Source of the DNA: JBCBST01 sp039819115
GTDB taxonomy: Bacteria > Bacteroidota > Rhodothermia > Balneolales > Balneolaceae
DNA: 11,288 bases
Assembly: GCA_039819115.1 (NCBI GenBank)
Contig: JBCBST010000107.1
Location: forward strand, 1-11,288
Direction: 5' to 3'
A program made the position numbers and the translations under genes. Within the stretch, counting starts at the first letter, position 1, and every line of letters begins with the position of its first letter. Of this stretch, positions 6,331 to 11,288 are shown one piece after another. Below the pieces are notes generated by a model, which worked only from the letters and a program-made list of their open reading frames with translations, was not told where the DNA came from and searched no databases.

Positions 6331-8613
6331 TCAGAAAATAAAAGCGTGGGTATATTTAAGAGTGATCGTACGGGCTTGTACAAAAGGCAACCGTGGTAAC
6401 CCCATCTCCACACGATCCCGGTTTGTATTTGCAGTTTCGTTGAATACAAACCATAAATCACGTCCCTCACGGAAGTTATATCGGAATCGAAAGTTAACCC
6501 CCACTAACTCTGCAACATTACTAAACTGAATAAAAGCGTTGGCAGAAGCATGTTTATCGAGTGCAAACTGGGTACGAAGTTGAGCCAGGTGAGCGGTAAA
6601 CCGGGTTTGTTCTCTGCCCGAAAGCGCCGGAAAATCAAGGTAGGTGATATTATAACTACCACCCAACTCCAGGTGGGTGGAAAGATTCCAGGTTGGGGAA
6701 ACACTCCCCTCCCATTTAAACCCGTCGTAAAAGCTACCATATTGAATGGAAGCACTGGTACGCAGTAAACTAACTTCGGCCATTGAGTATGATAAAATGC
6801 CTTCAACCCAGCGATAGGAATCCTGAAAAACAGCAACCTCACCCAAGATCCGAAACTCATCGATATCCCGAATTAACTCATCTTCCTGGGTAACGCTAAG
6901 GCTATACTGATCCCCTCTTTTCGTTTGCATACTGTACTCACCCTGTATCCGTCTCCGAAGGTTTAACACATCCGAAAACGTAACATCCACTCTGCCATCA
7001 TCATCAAAAAAGCTTTGATTATCCCAGGTATCGAACAATGAAAAATCGATATTAGAGTTTCGGATAAAGGACCGATCCGGCCAAAACCATCCGTATCCCA
7101 CACTGGCTAAACTTACCATGATATCCCGGCGTGGAACAAAACCAATACCAGGATCAAACTCATTGCCAATACGGGATGCAAGATGCCGGTAGTAGAACCC
7201 ATTATTAGCGCGTTTTTCCCATACCACCCGAAGTGCAGACGTTTGTTCAAAATCCTGATTCAGCGATGAACTAAGCTCAGAATCAAATACTCTTCCCCCC
7301 CTGAACACGATAAAATCGTCTCTGAATATGTTTAATGTAACATCACCGCCATACATCATATTGGTCTCACCGTTTTCGCCCAATACAGAGGTAAACATTC
7401 CTCCAAAACGGGAGTTACGATTCAGGAAATTTCGCTGTAATCGAAGTACACCATAATTCTCGGAAGAAACCTCACCCGTTCTTGCTGTTTGCAGATTCAG
7501 CATCCCGATATCCCATTTTCCTATACGTCCGCTTAGCCGGGCGCCTCCAATGATCGGTACCGGGTTTCCGGTTTCATCTAACCCGATCCTTCGGCTATAG
7601 AAGGTTCTGTTGTTACCGAAGTTAAAAGCAAACAGATTCGAGCGTTCCTGGAAAAACTGTCGCTTCTCCGGAAAAAAGAGTGAGAACCGGGAAAGATTAA
7701 GCTGTTGATCGTCTACCTCAACCTGAGCAAAATCCGTGTTATAGGTTATATCAAGGGTCAGATTACTGGTCATGTTGTATTTGATATCGAACCCAAATTC
7801 ACGGTTCAGGTCATTATCAAATCCATAGCCGGAAGAATCTGCATTTAGCTGATTAAACTGGTTATATCCCCCTAACCCATATGGTGTTACAATGACGGGT
7901 CGTCGATTCTCCACCCCTTTGAGCAGGATATCCTGAGCCTGCGAAGGTTTTGCGTTTCCCAATCCCCAGTTAGGCGGAATATCCGGGTAGATATGACGTT
8001 CGTTCTTTGCTGCCAGCCAACGGTATACGATCATTCCCATCTCAGCGAGGCCGTTTTCATCCTGAAATCCCACGCTCCAAAACGGAATCCGAACCTCAGC
8101 ATACCACCCGTTTTCATCTTGTGTTGTTGCAATCGTCCAGAAGGTATTCCAATCGCTGTTTATAGGCCCCTGACCTCCAACCCGCTCCGCATCGTTCGAG
8201 ATCGCAAAATCGATCATGATACCTGCAGGAGTAGTTAAGAACCACATCCCGTTTTCGTTGTCATTAAACGGATCGAGGATAATAGCCATGACATCTCCGC
8301 CACTATAGCTATCCCTGGTTAGTGAGTTCGCACGAATATCAGCCGGATCTTTTGTAAACATCTTGCCGGCAACGTAGATGAACGCATCATCGTAAGCTAC
8401 CCTGATTTCGGTTTTCTCTGATTGCTCTGCCAAATAAACTGGTTCGTATTGAACCATTTTAAAGGGTTCGATGGATTCCCATGCAGGCTCATCAATCACC
8501 CCATCAAGAACAACTTCTCCCTGAAGTCTTTGTAGCTCAATGGACTGTGCAAATAATGAACATCCAATACATAAAAAAAAGATAGCCGATCCGAAAACTC
8601 GGAATGTGTACAA
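6331..8613 (-). CDS. DUF5916-type outer-membrane beta-barrel protein with CBM9-like N-terminal domain
   Basis: This exported protein belongs to a family common in Bacteroidota and relatives; its biochemical role is not established. With the TTG start at 8613 it has 760 residues: a signal peptide to about A22 (hydrophobic run GSAIFFLCIGCSLFA), a CBM9/DOMON-like domain at about 30-190 (LDGVIDEPAWE at 36-46), and then the DUF5916 region. Its hallmarks are YNTDFAQVEVDDQQLNLSRF at about 291-310 and LFFPEKRQFFQE at about 312-323. The C-terminal half is rich in alternating aromatic and polar strands and ends YTHAFIF, with a terminal phenylalanine like a BAM beta-signal, so an outer-membrane barrel is likely. 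Mature cysteines are absent. Known family members are annotated as carbohydrate-binding, but no ligand is shown here. It is the first gene of a probable two-gene operon with the M14 peptidase. The frame is open to a GTG at 8625, but that start has no ribosome site. Confidence 0.88.
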   Translation of the reverse strand: MYTFRVFGSAIFFLCIGCSLFAQSIELQRLQGEVVLDGVIDEPAWESIEPFKMVQYEPVYLAEQSEKTEIRVAYDDAFIYVAGKMFTKDPADIRANSLTRDSYSGGDVMAIILDPFNDNENGMWFLTTPAGIMIDFAISNDAERVGGQGPINSDWNTFWTIATTQDENGWYAEVRIPFWSVGFQDENGLAEMGMIVYRWLAAKNERHIYPDIPPNWGLGNAKPSQAQDILLKGVENRRPVIVTPYGLGGYNQFNQLNADSSGYGFDNDLNREFGFDIKYNMTSNLTLDITYNTDFAQVEVDDQQLNLSRFSLFFPEKRQFFQERSNLFAFNFGNNRTFYSRRIGLDETGNPVPIIGGARLSGRIGKWDIGMLNLQTARTGEVSSENYGVLRLQRNFLNRNSRFGGMFTSVLGENGETNMMYGGDVTLNIFRDDFIVFRGGRVFDSELSSSLNQDFEQTSALRVVWEKRANNGFYYRHLASRIGNEFDPGIGFVPRRDIMVSLASVGYGWFWPDRSFIRNSNIDFSLFDTWDNQSFFDDDGRVDVTFSDVLNLRRRIQGEYSMQTKRGDQYSLSVTQEDELIRDIDEFRILGEVAVFQDSYRWVEGILSYSMAEVSLLRTSASIQYGSFYDGFKWEGSVSPTWNLSTHLELGGSYNITYLDFPALSGREQTRFTAHLAQLRTQFALDKHASANAFIQFSNVAELVGVNFRFRYNFREGRDLWFVFNETANTNRDRVEMGLPRLPFVQARTITLKYTHAFIF

Positions 8614-8618
8614 TACAA

Positions 8619-8623
8619 CCTCC
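8619..8623 (-). promoter_or_regulatory. Shine-Dalgarno site deciding a TTG start for the DUF5916 gene
   Basis: On the minus strand GGAGG is followed by five bases (TTGTA) and a TTG codon at 8613. This is the strongest Shine-Dalgarno match I noticed in the window. It falls between the two possible in-frame starts, GTG 8625 and TTG 8613, and can only serve the latter. The TTG start also gives a cleaner signal peptide (MYTFRVF before the hydrophobic core). An ATG at 8627 is out of frame. Confidence 0.65.
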
Positions 8624-8703
8624 ACATGATTTATAAAAAGCTACGAACTTATTTTGAGTTTAAAATCGTGCCCTTATTTTTTTCATCTTTCAATCCTTAT
8701 CGC

Positions 8704-8736
8704 CTGGTACCGTTCCAAACTGGAAGGTGGTGCCGG
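8704..8736 (+). promoter_or_regulatory. Imperfect hairpin in the leader of the PLP dehydratase gene
   Basis: The arm ctggtacc (8704-8711) can pair with ggtgccgg (8729-8736) using two G-U pairs. After a small internal loop, ttcc (8713-8716) pairs with ggaa (8722-8725) around an aaact loop. It sits 30 bases before the dehydratase start and could be a leader-RNA structure or an operator. The stretch aaggtggtgcc recalls the conserved T-box sequence, but there is no room for a full T-box leader. Confidence 0.3.
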
Positions 8737-8765
8737 AGAACGTTATTCTTTACAAAATATGGCAT

Positions 8766-9725
8766 ATGACAATGACTACTGAAGTTCCTTCCATTGAAGA
8801 TATCAAAAAGGCTCATGCTAGAATTTTAACGCATGGACATATAACCCCAGTTTTTCGTAGTTCATCACTGGATGAGCGGACAGGAGCTCAGATTTTTCTG
8901 AAGTGCGAGAATTTTCAAAAAGTAGGAGCCTTTAAATTTCGTGGAGCGTGTAATGCTGTATTTTCTCTGACCGATGAGGATGCAAAAAGAGGAGTTGCCA
9001 CGCATTCCTCGGGTAATCATGCACAAGCTATTGCTCTTTCAGCAAAAATGAGAGGCATACCAGCTCATATTGTGATGCCAGAAAATGCCCCAAAAGTAAA
9101 AATTGAGGCTGTACGTGATTATGGTGCTATTATCACCTTTTGTGCATCCACACTCCAAGCGCGGGAATCCGTGTTGCAGGAAGTAGTGGAAAAAACCGGT
9201 GCCGTTATCATCCATCCCTACGATGACGCCAGAATTATATGTGGGCAGGGAACTGCAGCACTTGAGTTTCTTGAATCGAACCCTGACCTGGAGCTATTAC
9301 TTACTCCTGTCGGTGGTGGTGGATTGTTAAGTGGTACTGCTATTTCGGCTAAGGCTCTGAATCCGTCAATCCGGGTTATTGGAACAGAACCTGAACAGGC
9401 AGATGATGCCTACCGATCATTCAAAGCCGGAATGTTAATTCCCGTTCAAAATCCGGACACCATAGCTGATGGGCTTCGCACCTCTCTGGGAGAACTGCCT
9501 TTCCGGATTATTAAAGAAAAAGTGGACGACATCGTAACCGTGAGCGAGTTCTCTATTGTAGAGGCTATGCGCTATATCTGGGAGCGCTTTAAAATCATCA
9601 TTGAACCATCGTGTGCGGTGCCAGTGGCTGCTATCTTCGAGAAAAAAATTGATGTTGTCGGAAAAAAAGTGGGTATCATCATCACTGGAGGAAACGTGGA
9701 TTTAAATAACCTACCTTGGAATTAG
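8766..9725 (+). CDS. PLP-dependent serine racemase / threonine dehydratase-type enzyme
   Basis: This is a fold-type II PLP enzyme of the serine/threonine ammonia-lyase family, which deaminates serine, threonine or hydroxyaspartate, or racemises serine. The 319-residue catalytic domain shows K57 (in GAFKFRGA), the likely PLP Schiff-base lysine; the SSGNHAQ loop at 81-87 with the likely re-face serine S82; the PLP-phosphate glycine loop VGGGGL at about 182-187; and a C-terminal IITGGNVDLNNLPW. GTEPEQADDAYRS at about 206-218 preserves the E-x3-A-x-D cation-site pattern of eukaryotic serine racemase. No C-terminal ACT regulatory domain is present, so it is not a biosynthetic IlvA with isoleucine control. 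I chose ATG 8766 because it places the N-terminus like family members; the frame is open to GTG 8727, and ATG 8772 is also possible. Its end overlaps the next gene by ten bases. Racemase versus dehydratase cannot be settled from sequence. Confidence 0.9.
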   Translation: MTMTTEVPSIEDIKKAHARILTHGHITPVFRSSSLDERTGAQIFLKCENFQKVGAFKFRGACNAVFSLTDEDAKRGVATHSSGNHAQAIALSAKMRGIPAHIVMPENAPKVKIEAVRDYGAIITFCASTLQARESVLQEVVEKTGAVIIHPYDDARIICGQGTAALEFLESNPDLELLLTPVGGGGLLSGTAISAKALNPSIRVIGTEPEQADDAYRSFKAGMLIPVQNPDTIADGLRTSLGELPFRIIKEKVDDIVTVSEFSIVEAMRYIWERFKIIIEPSCAVPVAAIFEKKIDVVGKKVGIIITGGNVDLNNLPWN

Positions 9726-10462
9726 CCTACGAACAAAAGTATCATGAACTGGAAGCCAATCACTGGTGGTTCAAAACCCGTCGTGAAGCCGTACTTCGAT
9801 TTGTTCAAGGTTATGACCAATCCCGGATTTTGGACGTAGGCTGCGCTTCGGGACACCTTCTTACAGATTTAGAGTCCATGGGTTTTGTGAAGTCTCAATT
9901 GTTTGGCATAGATGTTAGTGAACCCGCCATATCGGAAGCCCAGGCTTCGGGTTTCAAACAGACCTGGGTAATGGACGGAAGTAACCTCACCTTCAAAGAC
10001 GATTATTTCGATATTCTCATTGCATCCGATTCACTCGAGCATATGGAATATGATCAGCAAGCTCTTGAACACTGGTGGCGTGTGTTAAAACCAGGAGGAA
10101 CCCTTATCGTATTTGTTCCTGCTTTCATGAGCTTGTGGAGTGCTCATGACGAAGTAAACCATCACTTTCGAAGATACACCAAGCGTTCTCTATCTACCGG
10201 GGTTATGAAAGCCGGGTTTACGATCAAAAAATCGGGATATTGGAACAGTACCTTATTTCCAGCAATTGCCTTTGTTCGCATTATAAAACGATGGTTAAGC
10301 ACCGGTAAAGCAGCGACAGAGCTTGAGGATGACTTAAGCTTGCCACGCCCAGTCATAAACAATGTGCTCACCCGGTTACTCCGTTGGGAAAACACTCAGC
10401 TTCATGCATCCTGGTTTCCTTTTGGTGTGAGTACATTCTGCATTGCTCAAAAAGATCTATAA
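9716..10462 (+). CDS. Class I SAM-dependent methyltransferase
   Basis: This is a predicted cytoplasmic methyltransferase with a Methyltransf_11-type Rossmann fold; the substrate is unknown. In 248 residues it shows an N-terminal NHWWFKTRRE segment (15-24), the SAM loop ILDVGCASGHLL (38-49), the acidic residue D66 in GIDVSEP, the LEHM motif at 107-110, and VLKPGGTLIVFVPA at about 123-136. The stretch SLWSAHDEVNHHFRRYT (139-155) is typical of bacterial methyltransferases often annotated near polyprenyl-linked glycosyltransferases. The start must be non-ATG: TTG 9716 gives the normal N-terminus, and the first in-frame ATG lies past the SAM loop. The TTG overlaps the last codons and stop of the dehydratase gene, which suggests translational coupling. 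A GGAGG at 9688-9692 is too far upstream to act as a normal ribosome site. Confidence 0.87.
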   Translation: MELAYEQKYHELEANHWWFKTRREAVLRFVQGYDQSRILDVGCASGHLLTDLESMGFVKSQLFGIDVSEPAISEAQASGFKQTWVMDGSNLTFKDDYFDILIASDSLEHMEYDQQALEHWWRVLKPGGTLIVFVPAFMSLWSAHDEVNHHFRRYTKRSLSTGVMKAGFTIKKSGYWNSTLFPAIAFVRIIKRWLSTGKAATELEDDLSLPRPVINNVLTRLLRWENTQLHASWFPFGVSTFCIAQKDL

Positions 10463-10558
10463 CCTGTAATACACTTCCTTTTACTGTTACTTATCAAAGA
10501 AATACCGAAACAAACGCTTAGAATCGTTCGTCCTACTTCTGGAATTTAACTTATCGTT
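10463..10558 (+). other. Short intergenic spacer before the repeat-protein gene
   Basis: These 96 bases contain no ORF, strong hairpin or T-tract that I can see. An in-frame TAA at 10547-10549 fixes the downstream gene's start at ATG 10559 or later. Only a ggaa about 14 bases upstream hints at a ribosome site. Whether the gene has its own promoter here is unclear. Confidence 0.5.
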
Positions 10559-11288
10559 ATGACACAAAAGGGCAAGATCAAACCATCTTCATTAAAGAAT
10601 AACTTACATCCAGATGACGGATTCGACCTGGATGAATATCTAGAGGAACAAGCTGCCGGGGAACAAAATAAAGAGCCTGAGGAGGATGGAAATGGCTATT
10701 TCTTCCGTAACGCAGCCATACTTTTTCTTCTTGCAGCTACCATTGCATTATGGACGCTTGACTGGAAACCGGTTACCTATATTACCTCTTTCTTTGGCGC
10801 CCAGGATGAACCAACCGTAGTTTTTGTTGAACGAAACGCGCCCTCAGCGCTTCCAGCCCCTGTGCCGGCTCCAACTATAACTGCACCACCTGCCACCCCT
10901 TTACCTCCAAACACATCGGGCAGCTATACCGATTACCTGGAACAATTAAACAATGCCGGATTCCTGGACGATTTTAGCGGAACATCGGCTACCCGACTGT
11001 ATGAAGCGCGGGTACCTATTGCATACCTGAACGAGCTGAGTCAGGCCGGTGTATTCAGTGACTTTGGCAGTACTTCCATTACCCGATTGTATTCGAATAA
11101 TGTACCTACAGAATATGTCCAGCAATTTAAACAAGCCGGTCTCCTTAATGACTTTGGCAGTACTTCATTAGTGAATCTATATCAAAACCAGGTACCATTC
11201 GATTATATTAAATTATATAAAGATAACGGCTTACTCGATGATTTTGGTGGAACTTCTGTTACCCGTTTGTATCAGAACCAGGTTCCGG
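10559..11288 (+). CDS. Unrecognised single-pass membrane protein with 30-residue tandem repeats (partial, 3' end outside window)
   Basis: The frame opens at ATG 10559, just after an in-frame TAA at 10547, and runs to the window edge without a stop, giving 243 visible residues. The layout is an acidic, hydrophilic N-terminus (1-46; DLDEYLEEQAAGEQ and EPEEDGN); one transmembrane segment at about 51-69 (NAAILFLLAATIALWTLDW); a spacer; a proline-rich linker at about 95-119 with ten prolines; and four consecutive 30-residue repeats (124-243). The repeat consensus is roughly xxYxxxxxxAGxxxDFGxTSxTRLYxNxVP. I do not recognise the protein. The likely topology is a cytoplasmic N-terminus with repeats in the periplasm, but charges flanking the membrane segment do not settle it. 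The repeat resembles, from memory, the shorter L-x-N/H-G-V-x-P-x-Y/F-I repeats seen after M56/BlaR1-type peptidases in Bacteroidota, so a protein-binding helical array is a reasonable guess. No enzymatic motif is visible in the part shown. Confidence 0.8.
   Translation, partial: MTQKGKIKPSSLKNNLHPDDGFDLDEYLEEQAAGEQNKEPEEDGNGYFFRNAAILFLLAATIALWTLDWKPVTYITSFFGAQDEPTVVFVERNAPSALPAPVPAPTITAPPATPLPPNTSGSYTDYLEQLNNAGFLDDFSGTSATRLYEARVPIAYLNELSQAGVFSDFGSTSITRLYSNNVPTEYVQQFKQAGLLNDFGSTSLVNLYQNQVPFDYIKLYKDNGLLDDFGGTSVTRLYQNQVP
10928..11287 (+). repeat. Four tandem 90-bp coding repeats
   Basis: Units occupy 10928-11017, 11018-11107, 11108-11197 and 11198-11287, in exact 30-codon register with no indels. 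At the protein level the conserved core is the G-x3-DF-G/S-x-TS-x3-LY-x3-VP pattern (AG before it in three units, NG in the fourth). The DNA is less conserved than the protein, with synonymous changes between units, which suggests old duplications under selection rather than recent slippage. The array continues in register to the last base of the window, so the total number of units is unknown. Confidence 0.88.

Larger units (their letters stand above)
8614..8765. promoter_or_regulatory. Divergent promoter region between the DUF5916 and dehydratase genes
   Basis: These 152 bases must hold the promoters for both directions. On the minus strand an AT-rich stretch, ttttTATAAATC at about 8628-8639, could be a -10 region about 15-20 bases before the TTG start, but no convincing -35 element is seen. 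A run of seven T at about 8679-8685 lies in the middle. The right part contains the imperfect hairpin listed separately. The start upstream of the dehydratase has no clear Shine-Dalgarno site. Confidence 0.4.

Noticed and set aside
6264..6470. N-terminal extension of the M14 peptidase frame up to the ATG at 6470
   Set aside because: It overlaps the 3' end of the DUF5916 gene by 140 bases and would bury the clear signal peptide at residue 70. ATG 6263 has its own AGGA site.
8585..8613. Lipoprotein signal (lipobox) in the DUF5916 protein
   Set aside because: The CIGC stretch lacks the usual leucine at -3, and the following SLFAQ fits ordinary signal peptidase I cleavage better. A barrel protein would not normally be lipidated.
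8704..8745. T-box riboswitch upstream of the dehydratase
   Set aside because: One segment resembles the T-box core, but only about 150 bases separate the divergent genes. No specifier stem or terminator/antiterminator pair is visible, and T-boxes are mainly found in Bacillota and Actinomycetota.
8727..8765. GTG start at 8727 for the dehydratase
   Set aside because: The extra 13 residues do not resemble family N-termini and lie in the leader hairpin region. ATG 8766 aligns with the normal start.
10946..11134. Minus-strand 62-codon frame opposite the repeat protein
   Set aside because: It is antisense to the phased 30-residue repeats, and its apparent internal similarity only mirrors the repeats on the other strand.
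10928..11288. CRISPR array or non-coding tandem repeat
   Set aside because: The units are 90 bp, in codon register, and more conserved as protein than as DNA. There are no constant repeats separated by unique spacers.

Overview
This is a chromosomal window with ordinary gene density, from a Gram-negative bacterium of the Bacteroidota/Balneolota/Rhodothermota group. That placement is an inference. It rests on a DUF5916-type outer-membrane protein with a CBM9-like N-terminus, a long secreted M14 carboxypeptidase with an amidotransferase-like C-terminal region, weak use of Shine-Dalgarno sites, and moderate GC content. I see no insertion sequence, integrase, phage gene, CRISPR array, rRNA or tRNA.

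Layout, left to right: an imperfect inverted repeat at the left edge (1-47) lies beyond the 3' end of uvrC (minus strand, 91-1932), the nucleotide-excision-repair endonuclease. A 105-bp divergent spacer separates uvrC from a plus-strand pair: an RluA-family pseudouridine synthase (2038-2733) and a leucine-carboxyl-methyltransferase-family protein (2733-3617), joined by a TGATG stop/start overlap. Converging on this pair from the right is a minus-strand pair of exported proteins. The upstream gene is a DUF5916/CBM9-like beta-barrel protein (8613 down to 6331, TTG start); the downstream gene is a secreted M14 zinc carboxypeptidase (6263 down to 3663). Both mature proteins lack cysteine, both have signal peptides, and the barrel ends in an outer-membrane-type terminal phenylalanine.

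A second divergent spacer (8614-8765) holds an imperfect hairpin upstream of a plus-strand series. This consists of a serine-racemase/threonine-dehydratase-type PLP enzyme (8766-9725), an overlapping class I SAM methyltransferase with a TTG start (9716-10462), and a partial gene (10559 to the right edge). The last gene has no stop inside the window. It encodes a single-pass membrane protein with a proline-rich linker followed by at least four 30-residue tandem repeats.

The genes do not form one obvious pathway. The clearest functional unit is the barrel/peptidase pair, which probably acts at the cell surface and periplasm. The least explained items are the 30-residue repeat protein at the right edge and the altered iron-sulfur cysteine pattern of UvrC. 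I found no convincing evidence of a wholly new defence or mobile system.
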